Below are positions 10,978 to 22,282 of a DNA stretch of 64,000 nucleotides, in pieces. The position numbers and the translations under genes were made by a program. The number at the start of each line of letters is the position of its first letter. The first letter of the stretch is position 1. The notes beneath the pieces are model-generated. The model made no database searches, was not told the origin of the DNA, and worked only from the letters and a program-made list of their open reading frames with translations. The DNA comes from Timema cristinae (lineage: Eukaryota; Arthropoda; Insecta; Phasmatodea; Timematidae). The stretch covers positions 124,001 through 188,000 of the forward strand of contig JBCFYV010000016.1 in assembly GCA_039000515.1 (NCBI GenBank), given 5' to 3'.

Positions 10978-11253
10978 TCATTTCCAACATTTTCTTTGGC
11001 ATCCCTCTCTTTTTTCCATCCTCATTAAATGCCCAAACCACCTCAGTCTTACTTCCTCTACTATCTTATGTACTCCCTCTAATCCTACTATTTCCCAGAT
11101 AATTTCAATCCATAGCTTGTATCTCCTTGTGACAGCTAACACACTCCTCACAAACTTCATCTCCGTGGCCTCCACTTTCCTAGTCTCTCTTACATTCACT
11201 GTCCATGTTTCTGCTGCATATGTGACAATGGGTGCAAAGTATGCCCTGCACAA
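10978..11253 (-). pseudogene. LINE reverse transcriptase, C-terminal fragment
   Basis: The minus-strand frame reads YFAPIVTYAAETWTV, then EATEMKFVRSVLAVTRR and LRWFGHLMRMEK. The Y-A-AETWT, RSVLGVTRRD and LRWFGH-RM blocks are hallmarks of the region just after the polymerase domain in RTE-like and related non-LTR retrotransposons. Only about 90 codons remain. The copy is bordered on its 5' side by the tandem array at 11266-11490. A matching but distinct 3' tail of this kind occurs at 14240-14505. Confidence 0.7.
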
Positions 11254-11265
11254 AACTTCCTTACA

Positions 11266-11490
11266 TTTCTCTTCTCCATAGCAGGTCTCTTACACACCTC
11301 TAGAACAACTCTCCCTGCTGTCCTCTTCTCCATAGAAGGTCTCTTACACACCTATAGAACAACTCTCCATGCTGTCCTCTTCTCCATAGCAGGTCTCTTA
11401 CACACCTATACAACTCTCCATGCTGTCCTCTTCTCCATAGCAGGTCTCTTACACACCTATAGAACAACTCTCCATGCTGTCCTCTTCTCA
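11266..11490. repeat. 54-bp tandem array (4 units, 54/54/51 bp)
   Basis: Units anchored on GGTCTCTTACACACC start at 11284, 11338, 11392 and 11443. Spacings are 54, 54 and 51 bp, all multiples of three, so a minus-strand frame of 18-codon repeats (GQHGELFYRCVRDLLW-like) stays open through the array. It directly adjoins the LINE fragment and probably arose by duplication of a piece of it. Confidence 0.8.
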
Positions 11491-11639
11491 TTAAATTCTC
11501 TCTACTTCCACTGTTCTCCTAAAGATATTTAACATTCTGTACTTTTTTTTTTTAGCTCTATTCCATCCAACCTTATAGCTTTATTAGGCCTTATCCTCTG
11601 GCCTCTTCCTTGTCATTATTATAATTACCACGAACTTCA

Positions 11640-12437
11640 TAAAAAATGTCTGCTCCCAAACATTACCAATGACAATGCATACTATTAAAGACAGTTATTA
11701 TTTTATCTATTCAATATTCATATTCTTTCTAATGGCTCTTCAGTGTTTTATGCTTATGACCAAACTACTGAGAAGAAATATTCTGACGATATGGTATCCA
11801 TGATGCATTATTTTGTTACAAATTTCCTTAGTCCTACCATGTGAGATCTCCCAATTTTTTGTAATTCTTTTTGGATATAAAAAAAACTGTACCATTATTA
11901 TATTACTTTGCTACATATTGGTTATTTTTTAAAGGTTTAATTCAATCACTGTCACATTTTCGGTAAGAGGGCACTCCTTTATGGAGTGTGACAAACTGCT
12001 GAAACTCCTGATTAATAACGAGAAAATTCAAGAATTAAACCATCTTCATTTAAAGTTGTTGACTTTACAACCAAGTTATTAAATGCCTGGCAACAGTTTC
12101 TTTAGCAGAATTATACCAATAAGTTTGCTGCTGAAATTCTTCCAATGGTTTAGATAAGATTTAAATCTACATACATTCTAACCATAGCGTACAGAGAAAC
12201 ATTAAATAGCCTTTACAACTTCACAGCTAAGAATAGAAAGAGGAATATTTCATCCCTCCAAATGCCTGAGAATGCATATCAAGGAAGGATTCTAATTTCA
12301 GTAGAAAAATACAGAGATTTACAAGCGCCATAAAGATACTGCAGATACGACACACAGCAATTCAACACATAACCTCTCTGTGCAGCAGCTAGAAAATGCA
12401 AAATACATTGAAGAGGCACACAATAGTGACTACCAAA
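11640..12437 (+). pseudogene. Family B DDE-like transposase, C-terminal half
   Basis: Scattered over several frames are SSVFYAYDQTTEKKYSDD, then (from about 11955) TFSVRGHSFMECDK, and later SLQMPENAYQGRI and VEKYRDL. The GHS/T-FMECD motif with a preceding FxVxGH, followed by a P-E-AY-GRI and KY-DL block, recurs in a large group of animal transposon-derived proteins; I associate it with DUF7869-type proteins, but the name is from memory. Several frameshifts and stops break the frame. A last open piece ends at AAAGGTAAGTG (12434), which looks like a splice donor. Related copies: 20930-21005 and 43339-44803. Confidence 0.6.
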
Positions 12438-12955
12438 GGTAAGTGTTTGTTTATAATGGATTTATATGAACTCTTTACCCAACACATAAAATATGGTGGG
12501 AAACTAAAATACTTTATTTTTTCACAGTCTAGGCAAAAGCCTCATGTCTTGAAGAGAAAACAAAGCCTGCATAATTTAATAAACAATAAACAACTTTTTA
12601 CTGTAATTTACATAAATATTTTAGGAGTAAATTAAATTTATATTTAACAAAAGTATTTGTTGGTAGAGTTGTGAATTACAAATAAAAATTTTGTCAATGT
12701 TTAACTTCCTAAAATATGATTATATGTTCTATGGTAACGTAACATTACTAATTAGAGTAACAACATTTCTATTTTTTATTTATTCTTACTCGAATTCAGA
12801 GAAAAAACAACCACTAACTAAATTGATAGATAATTACATAAAAAACAACATATTAATAATTTAAGCTGGTTTATTAAACAGTAGCTGTGAAGATAGGAAA
12901 CTTGTGGGGTTTCACACTTTGAATTTTCCATATTGTAATGATGTGACTGTTCGTT
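12438..12955. other. No recognised gene
   Basis: AT-rich sequence between two transposon relics. It may be intron or 3' flank of the family B relic. I see nothing I can name. Confidence 0.4.
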
Positions 12956-12959
12956 ATTT

Positions 12960-13997
12960 GTTTGTACTCTTCAAATTAAAAGTTGTGTGCACACCCATGG
13001 AGGATGAGGCAAAACATGAAAGTCTTATGAAATTCAGGATAAACCTTTGCATAGTATGTAGAGATCAATCCCTCCAAGCATGCTTATTTTGGCATAACGT
13101 TCTATAAGCTACGTGAATCTGCTTCTGGGTATTGCACCAGTTTTAAAATATATACAGGTCAGGATGTTGTCTGAGGCAGTAACTTTTCTGCTAGTGAATG
13201 TGTGTGTTGAAGCCCAGAAAGATTTTCTTTGACAAGGGTTATACATAGTATTTGGATAATTGGTATTCTTCATCGAGACTCTTCATGGAACTGAAAAGAA
13301 GGAAGACAAATGTTGTAGGAACACAAGAGGAAACCGAAAAAATTTGGCCAAAAATAAATTGACTCCAGGCCAGCTGGATAAAAGATTTAGCCATGGTTTA
13401 CTTGCTCTGAAATTGCATAATTGAATGGATGTATACATTTTATCATCCAAGCATAAAAATGCCGATAAGATCGATAGGGAAAAATGAGACCGAAATGGAA
13501 ATCAAGACTTGGTCTGACATCACAAGAAAACATCCTAAAGATAGAATACATCAAAGAAATGGGTGGCATAGATTGTCAAGATTAAGTTCTGGTGTGCTTT
13601 CCAATAATGATGAAATTTGTGAAAGGATACAGGAAGGTATTTATTTATTTGATGTATATTGCTATTTTCAACTCTTATGTTGCATGTACAAAAGCTCTTT
13701 AGGAAAATGGGAGGAAATAAAAAATAAAGAGCATTTCTGAATAGAAACTGGACTTGGTAGACCAAGTACTAGAATCCGTTACATTACCAGAGTATAACCG
13801 ATGTGGCCGAACTTCTCAAGGTGAATGCTCCCTGCATTTACAATCAAAAGCCTGGGAACATTTCCCAAGACACATTCCAGCCAAAGAAAAGAGAAGTGAA
13901 ACATCTTGGGAATGTGATCCATGTCTCGTGGCGGTTCATGTTCCAAAGTGCTTCAAGAGGTACCACACTATCTCAAATTATGAAAAGGTAAGATTGT
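12960..13997 (+). pseudogene. piggyBac-like transposase relic 1
   Basis: Fragments appear in the order expected for a piggyBac transposase (DDE_Tnp_1_7 type). ESLMKFR near 13017 and FYKLRESASGYC plus KIYTGQ near 13100-13160 come first. ELKRRKTNVVGT lies near 13286, a G-M-GG-D-like segment near 13560, an FNSYV-like segment near 13668, and finally a cysteine-rich end, ETSWECDPC...VPKCFKRYHT near 13895-13970. The last block matches the C-terminal zinc-binding finger of piggyBac proteins. At least five frameshifts or stops interrupt it, so it is inactive. No TTAA-flanked inverted repeats were located. Confidence 0.7.
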
Positions 13998-14239
13998 AAA
14001 GCAATACCCATCAACAATGTCAGATTTATTCTTTAGTTTTATATCGGGTGTATTTCTTACCTATAACAACCTAAAGCCTTGAAACTACTTTTACCACTAC
14101 CAGAAGAGATAGTAACAGACTGCAGGTGGCAGAGGTAAAGTTCCTTAGGACAATGGTTCAAAAAAACAAAAAACAAGAACAAATAAGATATAAAATGAAA
14201 AGATCTGTATAGAGATCCATATTAAACAACCAATATGTG

Positions 14240-14505
14240 AAACCATAGCTGCCGCAAGGTTTAAATGTTTTGGACATATAAAGAGGATGGATTCAAGAAA
14301 AGTAGCAAGAGAATGGTTGGAAAACAATCTGGACAGAAAGGAGGTTGGCCGAGGAAAAGATGGATTGTTCAAGTGAAGCAAGACCTGGAATGGAGAGGTG
14401 TGGTTTGGCACCATTTTCTTGGGGAAGAAATGTACAGGGATAGACAGAGATGCAGAGTGCTCTTACACCACACCCAGGCGACTGGAGACAGTTGATGATG
14501 ATCAT
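14240..14505 (+). pseudogene. LINE C-terminal tail, plus strand
   Basis: Across two frames the sequence reads RCFGHI-KRMDS, GRPRKRW-like, QVKQDLEWRGV and EEMYRDRQRCRVLL, then ends with a GTTGATGATGATCATAAAG tail. This is the end of an RTE-like LINE second reading frame plus its 3' tail. The tail resembles those at 8103 and 47868 on the opposite strand, so one LINE family has left several 5'-truncated copies. Confidence 0.7.
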
Positions 14506-15700
14506 AAAGCAATACAAGTTTATTCGGTATGACAAGTGTGGTTGGATTTTTTTCTTAACTCATATATATGTATATATTTTCCTTTTTCAGGGTTCTTCAA
14601 CATAAATCTATTTGGTGATGAGGGTGAAAACATTACATTTTAAACTATATTATACTTCTGTTATTTTAAAATACCTTTAAATGCTTTAAAATAATAAAAT
14701 TAATTCTGTTAATAAATATATATATTTTTAAAATCACTAATTCCAAATAATATATATATTTTTTAACTATTTGTATTAACATCCTGGCTATTATAACTCA
14801 ATATACTTGTAAATTAATATACAGTGCTAAATTAAAGACATTTTCCAAGTTCTACCTGCTATGCTTGATGAAATACATAGCTTTGAATTTAACCCTGCAG
14901 AATGTATAAAGAGTGTTTACTTTTAAATAGGGTTTTCTGGACATGCACAGTATGAAATAAATTGATCCAAGGGCTTAACTTGACAAAATTCATTTTGGGG
15001 TTGAAGAACTAATTGTGATAGATACAGTAGTATTTTGTAACTAGCTACGACAATACAAGCTAGTATTACTGGAAAAACAAGGCCACAAACCGCTGTTTAT
15101 TGCAAATGAGGTCAACCTAAAGGTTTCATATTATTTATGTGACTTTGTTAAATAAAAATTTTTGCATTTTAAAATAAACAATTGTTTGAATAATAGTTAT
15201 TTACAATATTAGTCATCATTTCAAATCTTGTACAATAATGATTTCCTCAATTGCAGATGAGCTCAACTTCCTATTCATTCTTGCGAAAGTAGAGCTTCTC
15301 CATCTTTTGTTGTAAAAAACAAGTGCACTTTTTTACTCAGCTCTTGGCCAACTCGACGAACTGAAGTTAAAGGGCCGAGACCTCGACGAATCTAAACAGC
15401 AAAATTTGACTTTTAAACATATTGAAAAATGCATAAAAAGTAATATTGATTATAAAAATTAAAACTGTGTGTGTGTGTAGAAGAAATGAAGAGAGAAGTG
15501 TGTGAGTTAAATTAGCCCTAGAAAGGAACAAGTTGCCTTCCTTCAAAATCACTTTAAATTACTGTACAGTGTTTCTAAACTGTATAATATATTTCCAAGC
15601 CATCAGGCATTTTATTATCATTGTGATCATATTTACTTTTCCTGATTTGTCCACTTTTGTAGCCGTATTTTAATCTCTATTTTACAAGTTTCCTTATTAC
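14506..15700. other. AT-rich, no recognised gene
   Basis: Very AT-rich sequence with short TA runs. No coding region, splice pair or repeat family that I can support. Confidence 0.5.
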
Positions 15701-16755
15701 TTGATAAAATAATGTCCAACAAACATTACAAGATTGTTATTATCAACCTAACGTTACCACACCAATATTGGATGGATCAAATTCTGCTGCATTCATTTAA
15801 ACTTCCCTCACTCAATAGCCATATCAATTGTCTGCAAGTTTGCCTTAATTTAGGAGTCATTGCTAAAAGTCTCAGACTTAAATATCCCATTACAGCCATT
15901 CCTACTAATATCAGGCCACACTTTGAAGAGATCAACTAACTTCATGCTATGGAATTTACTGCTGAGTTGTTCAAACAATACCAACAAGAAGCCTTATATA
16001 AATCAATTTAACTCGGCTACGTTTTCAAAATTCTTAACCTTACCTTCTCCCCCCACATTTGATGGAACCCAACAACATTATCTTAAATAAAGCCATGACA
16101 GCTCTTGCCATAAATACTCAGAAACATTTAGAAAAATGATCCAAGCTTTGTGTCCACAACGTTAGGACTAACTTTTTAACAGGACCTCTACTTTTTTAGA
16201 CCTACACACCTATGAGAGTCCCCCTCATCACCAACAGACCTTCCTTAGCCACCATTTTGAATCTACCCACACCTATTAAAATAGGTCTATTTACTTATAT
16301 TATTTCTAATGCCACAACAATCCACTCTGAACTTTCACTTCAGGAACCTGATGTGGGAAAAGGGACCAATGTCCAAACCATCAGCAGAAACTGTATCTGT
16401 GACAAACCTATCCAGTAAACTTTCTAAAGCTGAAACAAGTGTAATGGCCAAGGAAATGTTATTTTCACCCAACACAAATTTTGACCACCTTGCTTTGGTA
16501 CAAGATGCATTAATTAACCTATGCATGTACCTTTAGACTCAAATTCCCCTTCAAAAACATCCCCCCTGCCTCTGACCATGAGAAAGCAATTGATTCACCC
16601 CTCACCAGATTTAGGCCTCCCTTTGACTGGAATCCTCCACCTCTGCCTACAGACCATCCTCTCGAGAAATACATCACCTATTTTATAAATCTAACATATC
16701 TGATCCACACTTCCCCGGCACTATGACAAACACCAAGAAACTAAATTTCAATCAA

Positions 16756-16803
<48 letters not shown>

Positions 16804-17330
16804 CATCACCGCGTCTTACTAACCGTTCAGGTTGTACACACTTATGCTAATGTGTAATGGCAGGGTGATTGTGAGATGAAATGAAGGACCTACCGTTTAA
16901 CCTGGAACCCACACCATGGTGGAAGCCTGGCATTCCCCACATTCACAAGTTGTGATTAATACACTTCTTGTGAGAGGTGAAGGAAGGGTTTGGTAATCAG
17001 ATAAATCTGTGCCGTGACCGAGGATTGAACCCCGGATTCCCAACACAGAAGTCCGACACCTTTCCCCTAGACCACCAGGTCACCTTTAATAAACAGTAAT
17101 CAATCAAATCCCTTTATGCCAACAAGGATATAATCGGTCTGCCTGCTGATAAGGGATCCATTTCAGTTGTTCTTAACTGCTCGGACTAAATTGCTGAAGC
17201 AATAACCCAGCTTTCAGACCAGTCTACCTGTAGCTCCTCCAAAAAGAACCCACAAAAGACTACAACAACACAGAAATTAACTTCTATATGCACAAAGGGT
17301 CATTTACAACCCCTTGTTTATTTTAATTCT
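15700..17330 (+). pseudogene. Penelope-like element relic, N-terminal part
   Basis: Pieces in three frames read, in order: an INCLQVCLNLGVIAKSLRL segment, an NLSSKLSKAETSVMAKEM segment (16408-16460), FDHLALVQDAL, and after the SINE, KSLYANKDIIGLPADKG with a following VVLNCSD (17108-17180). The 'NLS..LS..E.S.L.KG' block and 'I.LPADKG..VV' block are found at the N-terminal side of Penelope-like reverse transcriptases. The polymerase domain itself is not present downstream. The relic is split by the SINE at 16757-17085. Confidence 0.55.
16757..17085 (-). mobile_element. tRNA-derived SINE, full length, in Penelope-like relic
   Basis: Same family and orientation as the copy at 8496-8794. It has a (ATT)n run (plus strand) of about 45 bp, the body, and the tRNA-like head with B box (GATTGAACCCC on the plus strand) and A box near 17065-17080. 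It carries a 15-bp insertion relative to the other copy near 16952-16966. I could not define an unambiguous target duplication. Confidence 0.85.
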
Positions 17331-17775
17331 TAATAAAAATGGAATATTTGAACAGGTGATATTTGTTTATAATTCTAGGAGTGGTACCACTATTGATTAA
17401 CTCTATAGTGCTGCTTTAGGTGGTACTTTATAGAACTCATTCTCAAACAAACATGTCATCCATCTTTTACAAAAGATATTGACTTGGTGGAATAAAATGT
17501 ATTTGTTTGAATTCAATATATAGTTTGAAATGTTTATACATAAATATGGTTAGGAATGTTGTTTACTAATGCAGTTATAACTAATCCATTAGATACCAAT
17601 ATCCCATTTTTGGGCGTTGATATAAATGTTTAGCATAATTTTATTTTATGATCAAATTTTTCCAAACTTGGTAATTATATCTATCTATATTAGTTTAACT
17701 TTTAGAAGATGATTTGGATGGCTACACTAGAGAAATTACGGTTTTTGCAGAGTCTTCAGAGTTTAATATTCTATC
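17331..17775. other. No recognised gene
   Basis: AT-rich, no feature I can support. Confidence 0.5.
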
Positions 17776-18167
17776 TTAAGGTGGAGTGCTAGTGAGCGTG
17801 AGTTTAAAGCATTAATTTTGCAGTTTTTATAGCAGAAACATTTTTTGGCCAAAATAAATCAATTATTTCTTCTATAGAATCATAGAGTTTAGTTTTCTGC
17901 ACATGCTAATCTCAACAGTTGTCTAATATCTGTCATGAGCATGGCAGCATTTGGTGACAAACTTTTTAAATAAAGAGAAAAGTTTGTCATCAAATGTCGC
18001 CATGCTCATGACAGATATTAGACAACTGTTGAGATAAGCAAGTGCATAAAACAAACTCTATGTTTATATAGAAGAAATATTTGATTTATTTTGGCCAAAA
18101 GATGTTTGTGCTATAAAAACTGCAAAAATACTGCCCTAAACTCACGCTCACTAGCACTCCACCTTAA
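17776..18167. mobile_element. Hairpin MITE flanked by TTAA
   Basis: TTAA at 17776-17779 and 18164-18167 flank a 384-bp sequence. Its ends are inverted repeats (GGTGGAGTGCTAGTGAGCGT... and its complement). Almost the whole element is one long imperfect inverted repeat, with the loop near 17972. TTAA duplications are typical of piggyBac and Kolobok transposons. A piggyBac relic starts about 340 bp downstream, but I cannot show that the two share ends. Confidence 0.85.
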
Positions 18168-18489
18168 TAAGAGAATCATCCAATTGAAACAAGTGAACCA
18201 CCAGAATATATACAAAAAATACTCAACTCAATCTTTCGAAAAAATTTAGGCTGTCGCTAGCTCATTAAAGTACATAGCATCTATTGGTGTATAAAGTATT
18301 GTTTTAGTAGCTCTGTGGAAGATGTGTATTTCAAAGTATTATTTTACAGCAACATCATCGAAAGATAATCATCACTTAAGAGGAAGACCACTGTGGAAGT
18401 ATTTTTAAGAATGGTGTCTGATGATATTGTACAATTTATCAGTGAACAATAAATAACATAGAGAGTATAAAAAAAAGATCAACATTTCA

Positions 18490-19180
18490 AGCTTGAACAA
18501 ACTTCTTTGAATATTTTCTTTGGAATTTTAATTTTGAGTGGCCACCATACATTGCCACAAGAAAAAATTAATTGGGAGCAACCACCTGATGTTGGAGTAC
18601 CCAAAGTTCAAAAAACTATGGCAAGAAATCACTTCAAGGAGATAAAAAAAAAGTATTTACACTTGGACGATAATGCTACTACCAAGAAGAATGACAAGAT
18701 GTACAAAGTAGTCAGCCTAATTCAATTGGATAAATGCTAATTTCCAGAAGTTTGTTTTTTTTAGCTCATATCTATCATTAGATGAAATGGTGGTTTGTTA
18801 TTATAGTTTTAATTCTTCTAAAATGATTATGCATGGAAAACCTATCAGATTTGGGCACAAAGATTGGTGCGTGTGCAGTTAAATGGCGACTTGCACAATT
18901 TCATTCCTTACACAGGGAAAAACATAAATGAGGATGGGTGATTGGGTTCTAGAGTGATTTAGAGATTTATTTCAATTATAAAAGAACCAGAATATCATGA
19001 GCTATCCTTTGAAAACTTTTTAGTAGCTACAATAACATGGTGTTACTTAAGAACAAAAAACTAAAAGCAACTGGCACCATTCACAAGAATTGAACCAAGC
19101 TGTGTTCTGTTATTGGAACTAAGATAATGGAGAAGAATAAAGGAAAAAACTATTCAGACTACTGATTTGATAAGAGTAAG
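18490..19180 (+). pseudogene. piggyBac-like transposase relic 2 (PGBD-type)
   Basis: The open frame at 18507-18740 reads FFGILILSGHHTLPQEKINW, then PDVGVPKVQKTMARNHFKEI and LHLDDN...KNDKMYKVV. These are the start of the catalytic region in piggyBac/PGBD proteins. Further pieces follow: GKPIRFGHKDW near 18835, a GLGSRV-like block near 18945, HELSFENFL near 18997, and KATGTIHKN near 19067. The frame breaks after 18740 and several times more. This belongs to a subfamily different from relic 1. The tRNA-like sequence at 19214 lies just past its end. Confidence 0.75.
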
Positions 19181-19213
19181 AGTGTGGACCTTTTAGATAC
19201 ACACATTTCCCTT

Positions 19214-19286
19214 TACTGCATAGCTCAGTAGTAAGAGCATTGGCGTACTATGCCAATGCTCCTGGGTTTGATTCCCATATCTAGGT
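19214..19286 (+). tRNA. tRNA-like sequence (pseudogene or SINE head)
   Basis: TAGCTCAGTAGTAAGAGC gives a D arm with a 4-bp GCTC/GAGC stem and A box. TTGGC/GCCAA forms a perfect 5-bp anticodon stem with a 7-base loop (T33, then ACT). CTGGGTTTGATTCCCAT gives a 4-bp T stem with a B box-like GGTTTGATTCC. The acceptor strands (19214-19220 and 19279-19285) do not pair. The anticodon would be ACT (serine), but there is no long variable arm. This is therefore most likely a tRNA pseudogene or the head of an undescribed SINE. Confidence 0.45.
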
Positions 19287-19853
19287 GTATTTTTTCAATT
19301 TAAGGAATATGATATTTAAATCTGGCTATAGCTGTAACTGACAAATATAATAGATTGAAAAAACCAAATTGTAATGGTTTCTTTTATGTGTTTCTATCCC
19401 TCTCTCGTAAAACCACCCTTTGAATTGTATAAATATTGTAAAATACCTTTTTGTAGAATAATTTGTTTTATTCTTTGGTTTTGTTTGTTTTGATTTAGCA
19501 ATCAAGAATAGTTTATTAATTTTCTTTGTGAGTTTCCTGCCATTTTCTAAGGGTTGGAAGGTGTAAAAGAGGAGGGAAGGTAATTTTCATTGTTAGTAAG
19601 TGACTAGTGATCAGTACTGATGGGATATGTATGTACTAATATGAATAGATGAACCCATCCAAATGATTGTTGATTATGGTAGCCTGAGTTATCACACACC
19701 TCATAGTAACTTATTTTTTATGAGAAATAGTGCATTCATTCTCGTGCTAGCCTTATACCATGTAAGGTATGCCTTGGTGTTAGTAAATCCTCGTGTTAGA
19801 AAAGGTAAGCTACTCAAATTTTAGCTATACAAACTCTTCCTTTTAATTTTCAG

Positions 19854-19938
19854 CATTGACATATCTTTCGATGACTTAAATGATAAAATGGAACTTGAAT
19901 TACATTTAAAGCTACAGTGCAATTCTGGAAACTTACAG
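19854..19938 (+). other. Possible isolated exon
   Basis: An 85-bp segment lies between a good acceptor (TTTTAATTTTCAG) and donor (CAG/GTATGT). One frame is open throughout (IDISFDDLNDKMELELHLKL...). I recognise no domain. It could be an exon of a host gene or of a family B element. Confidence 0.25.
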
Positions 19939-20191
19939 GTATGTCTTGTAAAAGAAGTTCAGCATTCTTTTGTGAAGAGCAACCATTGTATGCCTGTTAA
20001 CATAAATACGCAGTATATTTATAAGAGTGCATGACATTTTTCATAACTATTGTTAACACTGGGAAAATGTGGCAATAGGATTTCCTTAAAGAATTCTTCA
20101 AAGTAAAAAATGTAAAATCACACTTTCTTGAGTCTCTTGTCTGTTTAAGGAACCAATTATATTTTTGAATGTCTGTGTTGGGTGTGATAAA

Positions 20192-20556
20192 TGTGTTAAG
20201 TCACCAAATCTTGTAAAATGAGTTTTCCCATACACCAAAACCAGAAAAAATTAGGGATGTGTGTGTGTATATTCCATTCACGGTAGGAATTACTCTCTGA
20301 AAGGTCTTTTTTCCTACCAATATCCTACTATATAATAGATTTATGGTAGGGAAAAAGGCCTTTCAGAAGTCAATTCCTACCGTGAACAGACATTAGTGTG
20401 TTAAGTCATAATTAAGTTATAATTTATAAATCTGTGAATAATGTGTGAGTTAATCAAAATCAGTGATGTGGCTGTGCAAAATGTGTTGAGTCAGTTTTTA
20501 TGTGAAATAACACATTATGCATACTCATATAATAATATTTGTGATGACTTAACACA
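20192..20556. promoter_or_regulatory. Family B motif cluster (TGTGTTAAGTCA)
   Basis: TGTGTTAAGTCA occurs at 20192-20203 and 20397-20408, with one change at 20482-20493 (TGTGTTGAGTCA), and as an exact reverse complement at 20545-20556. The cluster lies upstream of the family B first exon at 20930. A near-copy (TGTGTTATGTCA) lies at 45084-45095, just past the family B gene at 43339-44803. This suggests 5' and 3' motif sets in one family. Confidence 0.6.
20277..20386. repeat. 110-bp imperfect hairpin
   Basis: TTCACGGTAGGAATT...CTGAAAGG...CCTACC pairs with GGTAGGGAAAAAGGCCTTTCAG...AATTCCTACCGTGAA. It is inside the family B motif cluster. It may be a small MITE; flanking duplications are not clear. 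Confidence 0.7.
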
Positions 20557-20929
20557 TTTCACAATAATACTAAGAATATGAAAGAAACAAAACATGCCCA
20601 ACAAACTTTACATTTTTTAATAATATGCCACCACTTACAAAGCAGCCAAGTGGCGGCTTTTTATTAAATATTGTTTATTGGAATATGAAAGCAAAAGACT
20701 GCTATTGACTACCACCTGCAGGTCAACAGCTTATCGCAGTTTTTTTTTTGTCAGTCACAGTCGCTTCAAGCAATTCAACCTTTTTAATGTTTACAATAAG
20801 GTGTGAATAGTGGACATGTAGTATAAAAACTGATAAAGCTATAAATAGTTTTGTTCTTCATTCAGTTCTATCCAACCATTTTTATGAAACAGAATTATAA
20901 AAAAAATAATTCTAAATCTAAACTTAATC

Positions 20930-21005
20930 ATGTCTTCAAGAAGGAAGAGAATAATATAATTAGCACTAAAACAACTGACTGGACAGAATGGCATTTACAG
21001 TGATG
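20930..21005 (+). pseudogene. Family B transposase, first exon
   Basis: ATG at 20930 starts MSSRRKRII, a basic N-terminus; then a TAA at 20957 interrupts it and the frame continues LALKQLTGQNGIYSDG up to a strong donor, ATG/GTAAGT, at 21006. A short basic first exon of this type is common in family B-type genes as I remember them. The body exon expected next is missing here, but a body exon with a matching acceptor exists at 43339. The downstream part was presumably lost or displaced by the foldback element. Confidence 0.45.
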
Positions 21006-22282
21006 GTAAGTATTAGTATTTTAAACATTTACTTAACAATATATTTAGATATTTTTTGTGTGCAGGGGCTTGAAACATACATCTTTTTATGCTTGGAACA
21101 AATAAGTTGAGCTTATTTACAATATTAAAACTAAAGACTTAGATAGTGATTGATAATAAAGATGAATGAGAAAGCATAGGCTAAAAAATTAGATTAAAGC
21201 AAAGTGATAATTAATGCATTAAAACATTTTAAAATGAGAATCAAAGCATTAAATAAAAACATATACAATAATATGAGTCAAAGGGGTAAGCTAATAGAGT
21301 GAATTACATATATATGGTTGGCAATATTTAAAAGTAAAACTGCAAGTCAAAAATATAACAAAACAATGGGTATAACAAGGTAATAACAATTAAAATGAAA
21401 GTTGGATTAATTAAAAATAAATAAACTAAATATAAACAATTTATACAGTTTTAAAAAGAGTGAAATATAAAGCAGATAAGAGCATAAGTAAAATAATTTC
21501 ATGAGATATAACGTGATTGAAAAACGTAGTTAAGAGATGGTCATATAATATTAATTGATATAAGTAGAACAAAGTAGCAGAATAATAAATTAAAAGGTTA
21601 AATTTAAATCATTAACACAGAGTGAGATTAAGTAGTTGAAAAAGTTTACATTGGGTGGTATGATATGCTGAGAATTGACAATTAATTTAAATAATTGTCA
21701 ATTTTCAGTATATCATATAACCCAATTTAAACTTTTTCAACTACTTAATCTCACTCTATGTTAATGATTTAAATTTAACCTTTTAATTTATTATTCTGCT
21801 ACTTTGTTCTACTTATATCAATTAATATTATATGACCATCTCTTAACTACGTGTTTATTTCACTCTTTTTAAAACTGTATAAATTGTTATTATTATTATT
21901 ATTGTGGTTTAGAGGCCCATCGACACATCGAGGTCATTAGGGCCTTGAAATATATTTAAAACATAATAAAATCCCCATAGGGGAGAGATATAATCATTCA
22001 CCACCTAAGACACTCCATAGGAGTGCTCAAATGGGCTCAAAGTACAATTGAGTGAAACACCTGCTAAAAAAACCACAGGTGTATCACTCTAATAAAAAAC
22101 AAAACAAACATATTAAAACAATATATTAGTTAAAAAGACAAAACTAACATGTTAAAATAATTATTTTATTAAAGTTTGTTAAAATGGATAAAACGACAAG
22201 ACAAACACATTAAAGTATACTAAAATGTTAAAAAGGTCTCAATATGAGATAAAATCCAGATGAGCCACTTTATAAAAGTGAC

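Noticed and set aside
11284..11490. CRISPR-like array
   Set aside because: Units are directly adjacent with no unique spacers, and the context is eukaryotic.
17776..19180. Claim that the TTAA MITE is a derivative of the neighbouring piggyBac relic
   Set aside because: The relic's ends were not found, so shared termini cannot be shown.
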